From Litoreibacter sp. (GTDB taxonomy: Bacteria; Pseudomonadota; Alphaproteobacteria; Rhodobacterales; Rhodobacteraceae): a stretch of 7,472 bases of DNA. This document shows, piece after piece, positions 1-5,710 of the stretch; the first letter of the stretch is position 1, and every line of letters begins with the position of its first letter. The stretch spans positions 1 through 7,472 of the forward strand of contig JABDPP010000228.1 of assembly GCA_013042765.1 (NCBI GenBank), written 5' to 3'. Under the pieces are notes generated by a model. It was not told the origin of the DNA, searched no databases, and was given only the letters and a program-made list of their open reading frames with translations. Position numbers and translations under genes: made by a program.

Positions 1-1047
1 GCACCTCTGAGCATCGAGGAAATCACCCTGAACGCGCCGCGAACCGGCGAGGTGGAGGTCACGCTGGAGGCCTGTGCCGTCTGCCACTCGGATATCTCCT
101 ACATGGATGGGGGATGGGGCGGATCACTGCCTGCGGTTTATGGCCACGAAGCTGCTGGTCGGATCACCGCGCTGGGCGCCGGGGTGACGGAGTATCAACT
201 TGGGGACACGGTCCTTGTGACCCTGATACGGGCCTGCGGGGACTGCCCGCAATGTGTAACGGGCCGCCAGGTGCAATGCACCACCTCCGTCGACAAGATG
301 GCTGGGCTGCTCGCGAAGGCGGACGGCTCTGCGGTCGAGCATGGTCTCAATTGCGGGGCCTTCGCGGAAAAGGCGGTCGTACATCAAAGCCAGATCGCTA
401 AGATCCCCGAGGATATGGGCATGGAGGTGGCGTGCCTCCTGTCGTGCGGCGTGATCACCGGGGTCGGTGCTGTCGTCAACACCGCCGGCGTCCGTCCGGG
501 ACAGAACGTGGTGGTGATCGGAGCGGGCGGGGTCGGGCTCAACGCGATACAGGGCGCGGCTATTGCCGGGGCCGCGCGGATCATCGCGATAGACATGGTC
601 GAGGAGAAGCTCGAGGCCGCGAAGGAGTTTGGGGCGACCGATGGTATCCTAGCCACTGCGGAGAAACCCTGGAGAGAGGTCGCGCGCCTCACCGACCGCC
701 GCATGGCCGATGCGGTTTTTGTGACCGTCGGTGTGATCCCAGCCTATGAGAGCGCCGCGCGTTTCCTAGCGCCCCACGGAGATATCTATGCCGTGGGCAT
801 GCCCCATTCCGGCGACAAGGCGTCCTACGAGCCGGTCATTTTCGGAGCATTGGGCCAAGGCGTCAAAGGCAGCAAGATGGGTGATGTGGTGCTCAAGCGC
901 GATATCCCGTGGATGATTGATCTTTACCAGCAGGGGCGGCTCAAGCTCGACGAGTTGATCTCCGGGCGCTGGAGCCTCGATCAGATCAACGAGGCGATTG
1001 ACGACACGCGTTCCGGCGCGGCCCGGCGCAACGTGATTATCTTCTAG
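1..1047 (+). CDS. Zinc-dependent, probably NAD-linked alcohol dehydrogenase (MDR superfamily), 5'-truncated by the window edge
   Basis: The reading frame is open from base 1, so the true start lies upstream; 348 residues are present and perhaps 10-25 are missing. The product should be a cytosolic medium-chain dehydrogenase oxidising an alcohol or hydroxy acid. Residues are numbered from base 1. Catalytic zinc ligands are Cys28 (AVCHSD), His49 (YGHEAAG) and Cys149 (LLSCGVITG). Cys79, 82, 85 and 93 form the C-x2-C-x2-C-x7-C structural-zinc lobe. The Rossmann motif GAGGVG is at 174-179, and Asp198 at the end of the next strand favours NAD over NADP. Overall it resembles the class III ADH branch, but that alone does not make it a glutathione-dependent formaldehyde dehydrogenase. 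It lies 91 bases upstream of the enolase-superfamily gene on the same strand, which suggests a shared catabolic operon; the substrate is unknown. The family call is secure, the substrate is not. Confidence 0.93.
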   Translation, partial: APLSIEEITLNAPRTGEVEVTLEACAVCHSDISYMDGGWGGSLPAVYGHEAAGRITALGAGVTEYQLGDTVLVTLIRACGDCPQCVTGRQVQCTTSVDKMAGLLAKADGSAVEHGLNCGAFAEKAVVHQSQIAKIPEDMGMEVACLLSCGVITGVGAVVNTAGVRPGQNVVVIGAGGVGLNAIQGAAIAGAARIIAIDMVEEKLEAAKEFGATDGILATAEKPWREVARLTDRRMADAVFVTVGVIPAYESAARFLAPHGDIYAVGMPHSGDKASYEPVIFGALGQGVKGSKMGDVVLKRDIPWMIDLYQQGRLKLDELISGRWSLDQINEAIDDTRSGAARRNVIIF

Positions 1048-1138
1048 GCGGCGCCGGCAGCAGATTATCTGGACCGGGCCTGTGATTGGTGATTGTCTCG
1101 ATGAGCGGGGCGGAGGCTCCTGAAAAGGGATGGCAGGA

Positions 1139-2371
1139 ATGAAACTGACCGATCTTGATGTCATCATCACCGCGCCCCCGGCGCCGGGTTGGGGCGGGCG
1201 CTACTGGATCTTCACCAAGCTGACGACGGATACCGGTCTGGTCGGCTATGGGGAGGTCTATGCCTCAGCCGTGGCGCCCGAGGTGATGCAAGCGGTGATC
1301 GAGGATGTGTTCGCGCGGCACGTGAAAGGCGAAAATCCGGAAAACATCGAGCTGATGTTTCGCCGGGCCTATTCGTCGGGCTTCACCCAGCGTCCCGATC
1401 CGACCGTCATGGGCGCGTTTTCGGGACTCGAGATTGCTTGCTGGGATATTCTGGGAAAGGCCCGGGACCGCCCGGTCTGGGCCCTGTTGGGCGGTCGCAT
1501 GAATGAAAAGATCCGCGCCTATACCTATCTCTACCCGCTGCCGCATCACGATATGGACGCCTTCTGGACCTCGCCGGAGTTGGCGGCGGAAGCGGCGGTT
1601 GAAGCGGTGGATCGTGGCTATACCGCGGTGAAGTTCGATCCCGCAGGCCCCTATACGATCCGGGGCGGGCACCAGCCGGCGATGACCGACATTTCCCTTT
1701 CGGTTGCGTTCTGCAAAGCGATCCGGGAGGCGATCGGCGACAGGGCCGATCTTCTTTTTGGCACCCACGGCCAGTTCAACACTGCCGGAGCGATCCGGCT
1801 CGGGCAGGCCCTGGAGCCCTACAGCCCGCTGTGGTTCGAGGAGCCGATCCCGCCGGACAACCTGCTGGAATTTGCCCAAGTGGCCCAGGCCGTGCGGATC
1901 CCGATTGCGACCGGTGAGCGGCTGACCACCAAGGCGGAGTTCGCGGCGCTGCTCAGAACCGGTGGTGCGAAGATCATGCAACCCGCGTTGGGCCGGGCAG
2001 GTGGTTTGTGGGAGATGAAAAAGCTCGCCGCCATTGCCGAGGTGTTCAATGCCGAGATGGCGCCGCATCTCTATGCGGGGCCGCTGGAATGGGCTGCCAA
2101 TATCCATCTGGCGGCCTCAATACCAAACCTGCTTATGGCCGAAACGATCGAGACGCAGTTTCACGCGGATCTGATCAGGGGCTCCATCAAGGTCGAAAAC
2201 GGCTTCATCAGGCCACCGGAAGGGCCCGGCCTTGGGATTGATTTCGATGAAGATCTTGCGCGGGCCCATCCGTATGCCGGGGATGGCCTCCATTTGCAGA
2301 TGCAGGAGGCACCTTGCGACTATCAGGGGGGCAATGCCTTTGCAGGGGGCGCGCCGCCGAAGACCGACTAG
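1139..2371 (+). CDS. Mandelate racemase/muconate lactonizing enzyme family protein (enolase superfamily), probable sugar-acid dehydratase or isomerase
   Basis: This 410-residue protein has the enolase-superfamily layout: an N-terminal capping domain (about 1-120), a TIM barrel (about 125-340) and a C-terminal capping tail. Family members abstract the proton next to a carboxylate with Mg2+ help; many are aldonate dehydratases. Visible residues (numbered from ATG 1139) are Lys165 in AVKFDP, His210 in FGTHGQ, metal ligands Glu234 (WFEEP) and Glu260 (TGERL), His310 (APHLY) and Glu335. The KFDP motif recalls archaeal gluconate dehydratases. Two normally acidic positions are changed: Gly208 where the first metal ligand is expected, and Ala283 (QPALGRAGG) where the His-Asp dyad aspartate is expected. 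An in-frame ATG at 1130 adds three residues; 1139 is preferred because MKLTDLDV matches usual family starts and AAAAGGG lies 9 bases upstream. The last 30 or so residues are a glycine-rich tail. It lies downstream of the alcohol dehydrogenase and convergent with the GntR gene. The substrate is unknown. Confidence 0.9.
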   Translation: MKLTDLDVIITAPPAPGWGGRYWIFTKLTTDTGLVGYGEVYASAVAPEVMQAVIEDVFARHVKGENPENIELMFRRAYSSGFTQRPDPTVMGAFSGLEIACWDILGKARDRPVWALLGGRMNEKIRAYTYLYPLPHHDMDAFWTSPELAAEAAVEAVDRGYTAVKFDPAGPYTIRGGHQPAMTDISLSVAFCKAIREAIGDRADLLFGTHGQFNTAGAIRLGQALEPYSPLWFEEPIPPDNLLEFAQVAQAVRIPIATGERLTTKAEFAALLRTGGAKIMQPALGRAGGLWEMKKLAAIAEVFNAEMAPHLYAGPLEWAANIHLAASIPNLLMAETIETQFHADLIRGSIKVENGFIRPPEGPGLGIDFDEDLARAHPYAGDGLHLQMQEAPCDYQGGNAFAGGAPPKTD

Positions 2372-2376
2372 TTGCT

Positions 2377-2389
2377 AGCGAAGCTCGCT
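2377..2389. terminator. Short hairpin between convergent genes, possible weak terminator
   Basis: The 23-base gap between the two convergent stop codons contains AGCGA-AGC-TCGCT, a perfect 5-bp stem with a 3-base loop. There is no T-run on either side, so it could terminate only weakly or with help. Its position between tail-to-tail genes is the main argument for a role. Confidence 0.3.
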
Positions 2390-2394
2390 CCTGA

Positions 2395-3162
2395 TCAGCG
2401 CCGGGTTTCGCTTTGCAGCCTCTGGCGAGCGATCAGTTCGTTATGGTCGGCGCGCTGCTGGTCTGACAGGCTCTGCTCCACGTAGTTCAGGTGCGCCGCG
2501 ACCATGGCACGCGCGGCAGCTGGATCCCGGGCCTGGAGCGCCTCGTTGATGGCGCGGTGCTGGTTCAGAAGATCGTCCCGTGTCAGGCGCTGTTGAAACA
2601 TCACCTTACGGTTGTAGAAAACCCCTTCGCGCAGCATCTGGAACATCGCCCGCATCATGTGGAGCATCACCACGTTGTGGCTGGCCTCAATAATGGCGAG
2701 ATGGAACTCCGCATCAAGCTGGGCCTCCTCAGACGGGTCACGCTTGGAATGGGCGGCAACCATTTTCTGAAAGATCGTGTCAACGACCTTGAGATCCGTG
2801 TCGGAGCCGCGTATCGCGGCCCGCTCGGCGGCGAGCCCTTCCATGTCGCGGCGGAAATCGATGTAGTCGAACACCGCTTCATCGTGACGGGCAAAGAGGT
2901 CAAGCAAGGCGTCGGAGAAGGCTGCACCAATCATCTCGCCCACGAAAATCCCGGCCCCGGCCCGTGCTTTGAGCAAGCCGCGCTCCTGAAGTTCAGACAC
3001 CGCTTCGCGAAGGGACGGGCGTGAGACGCCCAGCTGGTCTGCAAGCTCGCGTTCCGAGGGCAGGCGGTCGCCAGGGCGCAGGATGCCGCGCAGGATCAGC
3101 AGTTCGATCTGGTTTACGACCGAACTGGACAGCTTTTCCGCCTGGATCTTTTGAAATGGCAT
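2395..3162 (-). CDS. GntR-family transcriptional regulator, FadR subfamily (winged helix plus FCD domain)
   Basis: This 255-residue regulator has the usual FadR-subfamily length. An N-terminal winged helix spans about 5-75, with the signature RPGDRLPSERELADQLGVS (29-47), the recognition region SRPSLREAVSELQERGLL and a wing ending in GAGIFV. The all-helical FCD ligand domain spans about 85-235. It carries a typical RRDMEGLAAERAA start and the metal/carboxylate-binding set Asp150, His154 (LDAEFH), His202 (QHRAINEAL) and His224 (AAHLNYVE). FCD proteins usually bind small organic acids and release DNA on binding. Its convergent position next to the dehydrogenase and enolase-type genes suggests it controls their pathway, probably as a repressor; that is inference. 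The start is the ATG at 3162; the ribosome site is weak (GAGAG about 6 bases upstream). Two copies of a 13-bp repeat upstream are candidate autoregulatory operators. The exact ligand cannot be read. Confidence 0.93.
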   Translation of the reverse strand: MPFQKIQAEKLSSSVVNQIELLILRGILRPGDRLPSERELADQLGVSRPSLREAVSELQERGLLKARAGAGIFVGEMIGAAFSDALLDLFARHDEAVFDYIDFRRDMEGLAAERAAIRGSDTDLKVVDTIFQKMVAAHSKRDPSEEAQLDAEFHLAIIEASHNVVMLHMMRAMFQMLREGVFYNRKVMFQQRLTRDDLLNQHRAINEALQARDPAAARAMVAAHLNYVEQSLSDQQRADHNELIARQRLQSETRR

Positions 3163-3177
3163 TTTGACTCTCGCGCA

Positions 3178-3241
3178 GATTGGTCAAAATCTATTACCAA
3201 AATGCACCCTACGGCAATCAAAAAGCGCGATTGGTCAAAAT
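3178..3241. promoter_or_regulatory. Pair of perfect 13-bp direct repeats upstream of the GntR gene, candidate operators
   Basis: GATTGGTCAAAAT occurs at 3178-3190 and again at 3229-3241, a 51-base period close to five helical turns, so both copies face the same side of the DNA. Each contains TTGGTC, resembling a half-site of FadR-subfamily GntR operators (TTGGT...ACCAA type). An ACCAA at 3196-3200 forms a spaced inverted pair with the TTGGT of the first copy. The repeats are seen directly; that the GntR protein binds them is inference. Confidence 0.5.
3191..3221 (-). promoter_or_regulatory. Weak candidate promoter for the GntR gene
   Basis: On the minus strand, TTGATT (3221-3216) and TAATAG (3196-3191) are 19 bases apart, longer than ideal. 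They lie between the two 13-bp repeats, and transcription would begin near 3184 inside the proximal copy, an arrangement suited to repression. This is a weak consensus match supported mainly by position. Confidence 0.3.
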
Positions 3242-3275
3242 TAACCCCGGGCCGTCGAACCAGACGTTCCCGGGG
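3237..3275 (-). terminator. Strong intrinsic terminator of the OmpA-family lipoprotein gene
   Basis: Reading the minus strand, CCCCGGG (3275-3269) pairs with CCCGGGG (3251-3245), a perfect 7-bp GC stem. An inner CGTC/GACG stem (3266-3263 with 3256-3253) closes on a 6-base loop. The hairpin is followed directly by TTAATTTT (3244-3237). It begins 36 bases after the lipoprotein stop codon, so it should separate that transcript from the GntR gene downstream. The U-tract runs into the distal copy of the 13-bp repeat. Confidence 0.75.
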
Positions 3276-3311
3276 CTGAATGCTGCCTATGTCCTGCAGC
3301 TCGTGGTCAGC

Positions 3312-3956
3312 TCAGACGGCGTTCGGCCGGATGATGATCTCCACACGGCGGTTCTGGGAGCGGCCATACTCGCTCTCGTTCGAGGCAACAGGCTGGCTTT
3401 CACCGCGTCCGAAGGACTCGATACGGCCCGGCGCGACACCGTTGGTGCGCAGCTCATAGGAGACCACTGCCGCGCGGCGGTCTGACAGGTCGTAATTGTA
3501 ATCGTCGCTGCCGGTGGAATCGGTATGGCCGATCACCATGACGGTCGTATCGGGGTAGTCATTCAGATTGCCCGCCAAAGCGATCAGGTCGGACCGAAGG
3601 ACCGGGCGCAGCGCGGTGCTGTCGACGTCGAAGAGAAGGTCCTGCGGCATGGTTACGCGCAGCTCGGAGCCGGTGTTCACGATGCCCACGTCCTCATTGT
3701 CGATGTCGCGCCGCAGATCTTCGGCCTGCCGGTCCAGCTGCTGGCCGATCGCACCACCCACGGCAGCACCGATCGCGCCGCCCACAACGCCCTTGATCAG
3801 CTTGTTGTCCGAAGAGGACGCGCCCAGCAGGCCTCCGGCAATCCCGCCGATCACGGCGCCGGTCTGCGCGTTCGAGTTGCTGCCTGCATATTGGTTCTGA
3901 ACGCAGGCGCTCAGGGACAAGGCCGCAACGGCCCCGATGACGATCTGGATTTTCAT
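3312..3956 (-). CDS. OmpA-family outer-membrane lipoprotein with glycine zipper (YiaD-like)
   Basis: This 214-residue protein starts with a lipoprotein signal peptide: Lys2, a hydrophobic stretch 3-16 and lipobox LSAC with Cys18 as lipidation site. Val19 at +2 gives no inner-membrane retention signal, so outer-membrane anchoring is expected. Residues about 33-71 are a glycine zipper with repeated GG and GxxxG spacing, likely membrane-associated. The OmpA-like peptidoglycan-binding domain covers about 97-210. It includes GHTDSTG with Asp146, Arg161 fifteen residues later (matching the known Asp/Arg diaminopimelate-binding pair of OmpA domains) and the closing NRRVE motif (202-206). It should tether the outer membrane to the cell wall. 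The order of domains matches E. coli YiaD. AAGGG about 8 bases upstream supports the ATG at 3956. It has its own promoter and terminator and appears monocistronic. No link to the neighbouring catabolic or repair genes is evident. Confidence 0.93.
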   Translation of the reverse strand: MKIQIVIGAVAALSLSACVQNQYAGSNSNAQTGAVIGGIAGGLLGASSSDNKLIKGVVGGAIGAAVGGAIGQQLDRQAEDLRRDIDNEDVGIVNTGSELRVTMPQDLLFDVDSTALRPVLRSDLIALAGNLNDYPDTTVMVIGHTDSTGSDDYNYDLSDRRAAVVSYELRTNGVAPGRIESFGRGESQPVASNESEYGRSQNRRVEIIIRPNAV

Positions 3957-3995
3957 ATGCTCTGCCCTTGGTGTTCATTGTGTTTGTCTTTTTTG

Positions 3996-4020
3996 GCCGG
4001 ATAGGTCCGGCGTGTACGCC
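3996..4020 (-). other. Adjacent stem-loops in the predicted 5' leader of the lipoprotein gene
   Basis: Two small dyads sit side by side: GCCGG/CCGGC with a 6-base loop (3996-4011) and the near-palindrome GGCGTGTACGCC (4009-4020). The promoter at 4022-4050 would place the transcript start near 4015, so the first stem-loop would lie at the 5' end of a leader of about 59 bases. Such 5'-terminal stems stabilise ompA-type mRNAs in enterobacteria; the same role here is only inferred. Confidence 0.35.
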
Positions 4021-4021
4021 A

Positions 4022-4050
4022 AACATAGGAATCCAAAGGTAAACTGTTAA
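4022..4050 (-). promoter_or_regulatory. Sigma70-type promoter of the OmpA-family lipoprotein gene
   Basis: On the minus strand, TTAACA (4050-4045) and TATGTT (4027-4022) are separated by exactly 17 bases. They lie 66 bases upstream of the start codon at 3956, in a gap with few other options. One mismatch from TTGACA and two from TATAAT make this the best promoter match in the window. Confidence 0.6.
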
Positions 4051-4068
4051 GGGGTTGGGCGCGTTTTC

Positions 4069-4085
4069 GGCGGCTTCTTGCCGCC
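4069..4085 (-). terminator. Hairpin directly after the Ada-like gene, possible terminator
   Basis: GGCGGC-TTCTT-GCCGCC is a perfect 6-bp GC stem with a 5-base loop that begins at the base right after the TGA of the Ada-like gene. The sequence after the hairpin on the minus strand (GAAAACGC) has no U-run, so termination efficiency is uncertain. It may instead protect the mRNA 3' end. Confidence 0.45.
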
Positions 4086-4928
4086 TCAGATGGCCTCTTC
4101 GCGGGCTGCTTCATAGGCCAGCATGGCGCGTTTGACCGGCAGCCCCCAGTGATAGCCGCCCAGCCCGCCTGATTTCCGCAAGGCGCGGTGACAGGGGATC
4201 AGCCAGCTGATGGGGTTACGGCCCACCGCCGTGCCCACGGCGCGTACGGCCTTGGGATTGCCGACGACCTTTGCCAGTTCCGAGTAGGTCGAAACATGGC
4301 CCGAGGGGATCGCCAGCAGCGCTTCCCAGACCTTGATCTGAAACGGCGCGCCAATCAAATGCAAAGGCAACTCACCACTTCCCTGAAACGCGGTCGCAAC
4401 GATGGGCGCAAGGGCTTTGGGGTCTTCCACGAAACGCGCTTTCGGCCAGCGGGCTTCCATGTCGGCAAGAGCCGCCGCCCGCCCGGTTTCGGCGCTGAAC
4501 GCCATGCCGCAGAGACCGCGATCCGTGCCCATCGCGAGAACTTCGCCAAAGGGGCTGTCAAACCAACCGAAACGGATGGTCAGGCCCTCGCCTTTGCGGG
4601 CGAACTCACCTGGGCTCATCGCCTCCCAGCGCAGGAACAGATCATGTAGGCGGCCACTTCCCGACAGGCCGACATTCTCCGCCGTCTCAAGGGTCGTGAA
4701 TTTCGCGTCGAGCAGGCTCTTGGCGTGGTTCAGCGTCAGGTATTGCTGGTAGCGCTTTGGCGAGACGCCAGTCCATTTGCTGAACAGGCGCTGGAAATGC
4801 GCGGGGCTCATGTTCATCCGGGCGGCCAGGGCCTCCAACGGAAGCTCGGTGCCTTCGGCGTCGTCGATCAGCTCGATCGCGCGTTTCACGATGCCGTAAT
4901 GGTAGGATTGCTCTGCCGGGGTCGTCAT
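4086..4928 (-). CDS. Ada-like protein: AraC-type HTH fused to methylated-DNA-[protein]-cysteine S-methyltransferase
   Basis: This 280-residue protein repairs O6-alkylguanine in DNA by moving the alkyl group to its own cysteine. Residues about 11-115 form an AraC-type double HTH (LPLEALAARMNMSPAHFQRLF, then KRYQQYLTLNHAKSLL). Residues about 118-277 form the Ogt/MGMT fold with RAVGTAVGRNP (229-239), the acceptor Cys246 in PCHR and the GGYHWGLP loop (257-264). The N-terminal zinc/phosphotriester-repair domain of E. coli Ada, about 90 residues, is absent, so the classic methylation switch for activation is missing. I therefore give no symbol, although Ada-type naming is common. The ATG at 4928 is chosen because AGAGGA lies 8 bases upstream; an upstream in-frame TTG at 4955 would place that site inside the coding region. 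It is divergent from nth, making a small DNA-repair pair. The HTH may control its own or neighbouring genes; the targets are unknown. Confidence 0.94.
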   Translation of the reverse strand: MTTPAEQSYHYGIVKRAIELIDDAEGTELPLEALAARMNMSPAHFQRLFSKWTGVSPKRYQQYLTLNHAKSLLDAKFTTLETAENVGLSGSGRLHDLFLRWEAMSPGEFARKGEGLTIRFGWFDSPFGEVLAMGTDRGLCGMAFSAETGRAAALADMEARWPKARFVEDPKALAPIVATAFQGSGELPLHLIGAPFQIKVWEALLAIPSGHVSTYSELAKVVGNPKAVRAVGTAVGRNPISWLIPCHRALRKSGGLGGYHWGLPVKRAMLAYEAAREEAI

Positions 4929-4936
4929 GGATGTGG

Positions 4937-4942
4937 TCCTCT
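4937..4942 (-). promoter_or_regulatory. Ribosome binding site fixing the Ada-like gene start
   Basis: AGAGGA on the minus strand, 8 bases before ATG 4928. It decides for this ATG over the upstream in-frame TTG at 4955. Confidence 0.7.
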
Positions 4943-4986
4943 TGCTTGGGTCCAATATAAGCCCCGGCGCCTATCCCTGCGACCCG

Positions 4987-4998
4987 AATTATGCGCAA
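4987..4998. promoter_or_regulatory. Ada-box-like sequence in the divergent repair-gene control region
   Basis: AATTATGCGCAA resembles the E. coli Ada box (AAT and GCAA parts, consensus near AATTAAAGCGCAA), with one base fewer between the two parts. It lies about 60 bases upstream of the Ada-like ATG and about 68 upstream of the nth ATG. A possible -10 for the Ada-like gene, TATATT, lies at 4959-4954 with no good -35, as expected for an activated promoter. A match this short could arise by chance. Confidence 0.3.
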
Positions 4999-5028
4999 AC
5001 CGTGCCCGAAGGTGACTGCATCCTGACA

Positions 5029-5053
5029 CCTTGCCCGCGTCGCGCGGACAAGG
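5029..5053. repeat. nth: 11-bp imperfect inverted repeat in the nth leader/promoter
   Basis: CCTTGCCCGCG (5029-5039) pairs with CGCGGACAAGG (5043-5053) at ten of eleven positions across a 3-base centre; the only mismatch is 5034 with 5048. It ends 12 bases before the nth ATG. The only Shine-Dalgarno-like bases for nth (AAGG, 5050-5053) lie inside the 3' arm. It could be a protein operator or an mRNA hairpin that masks the ribosome site. A weak TTGCCC-17-CATACC promoter match (5031-5059) overlaps it and would give a nearly leaderless nth message. Confidence 0.55.
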
Positions 5054-5065
5054 CATACCGCCTGC

Positions 5066-5710
5066 ATGGCCAAGCAACTCGATTATCACACGATCCACGA
5101 GATCTTCTCCCGGTTCGAAGCCGCCGATCCCGAACCCAAGGGTGAATTGAACCACGTGAATGCCTATACGCTGGTGGTGGCGGTCGCGCTGTCCGCACAA
5201 GCCACCGATGTCGGCGTGAACCGCGCCACTGCGCAACTGTTCGAGATCGCCGACACCCCGGAGAAGATGCTGGCGCTGGGTGAGGAAGGCCTGATCGAAC
5301 ATATCAAGACGATCGGGCTCTTCCGCAACAAGGCCAAGAATGTCATCAAGTTGAGCCGTATCCTTGTAGACGAATATGATGGCAAGGTTCCGTCGTCACG
5401 TGCGGCGCTGCAATCATTGCCGGGCGTAGGCCGCAAGACCGCCAATGTGGTGCTCAACATGTGGTGGAGCTATCCCGCGCAGGCCGTGGACACCCATATC
5501 TTCCGCGTCGGCAACCGGACCGGTATCTGTCCGGGCAAGACGGTCGATCATGTCGAACGCGCGATCGAAGACAACATTCCGGTCGAGTTCCAGCATCATG
5601 CGCATCATTGGCTGATCCTGCACGGGCGTTACGTGTGCAAGGCGCGAAAGCCGATGTGCTCCAACTGCGTAGTCCGCGATCTCTGCCCTTTTGAGGAAAA
5701 AACAATATGA
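5066..5710 (+). CDS. nth: Endonuclease III, DNA glycosylase/AP lyase with [4Fe-4S] cluster
   Basis: This 214-residue enzyme starts base-excision repair by removing oxidised pyrimidines and cutting at the abasic site. The helix-hairpin-helix LPGVGRKTANVVLN (118-131) contains catalytic Lys124, and Asp142 in VDTHIFRV is the partner aspartate. The C-terminal cluster ligands Cys191, 198, 201 and 207 keep the exact C-x6-C-x2-C-x5-C spacing. All these positions are offset by four from E. coli Nth (Lys120, Asp138, Cys187-203), so it is full length and intact. The N-terminal ALSAQATD (41-48) is also typical. The ATG at 5066 gives a normal N-terminus but has only a weak AAGG 12 bases upstream. It is divergent from the Ada-like gene and heads an overlapping run with the kinase and transporter genes. 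Control may involve the inverted repeat at 5029-5053. Confidence 0.97.
   Translation: MAKQLDYHTIHEIFSRFEAADPEPKGELNHVNAYTLVVAVALSAQATDVGVNRATAQLFEIADTPEKMLALGEEGLIEHIKTIGLFRNKAKNVIKLSRILVDEYDGKVPSSRAALQSLPGVGRKTANVVLNMWWSYPAQAVDTHIFRVGNRTGICPGKTVDHVERAIEDNIPVEFQHHAHHWLILHGRYVCKARKPMCSNCVVRDLCPFEEKTI
5693..5697 (+). promoter_or_regulatory. Ribosome binding site of the PfkB kinase inside the end of nth
   Basis: GAGGA, 9 bases before the ATG at 5707, lies within the last nth codons. It supports this start and translational coupling through the ATGA overlap. Confidence 0.65.

Noticed and set aside
52..54. GTG at 52 as the start of the alcohol dehydrogenase
   Set aside because: The frame is open and protein-like (APLSIEEITLN) back to base 1 and the family needs that N-terminal strand; the real start is outside the window.
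1265..2107. 280-codon open frame on the minus strand
   Set aside because: It is antisense to the enolase-family gene, rich in Arg, Gly and His as shadow frames are, with no known motif.
2491..3024. 177-codon plus-strand frame opposite the GntR gene
   Set aside because: It is a shadow of the well-supported GntR/FCD gene and has no domain of its own.
3525..4004. 159-codon plus-strand frame opposite the OmpA-family lipoprotein gene
   Set aside because: It is antisense to a gene with clear signal peptide, lipobox and OmpA domain, and is itself unrecognisable.
4929..4955. TTG at 4955 as start of the Ada-like gene
   Set aside because: A good AGAGGA ribosome site lies inside this extension and serves the ATG at 4928.
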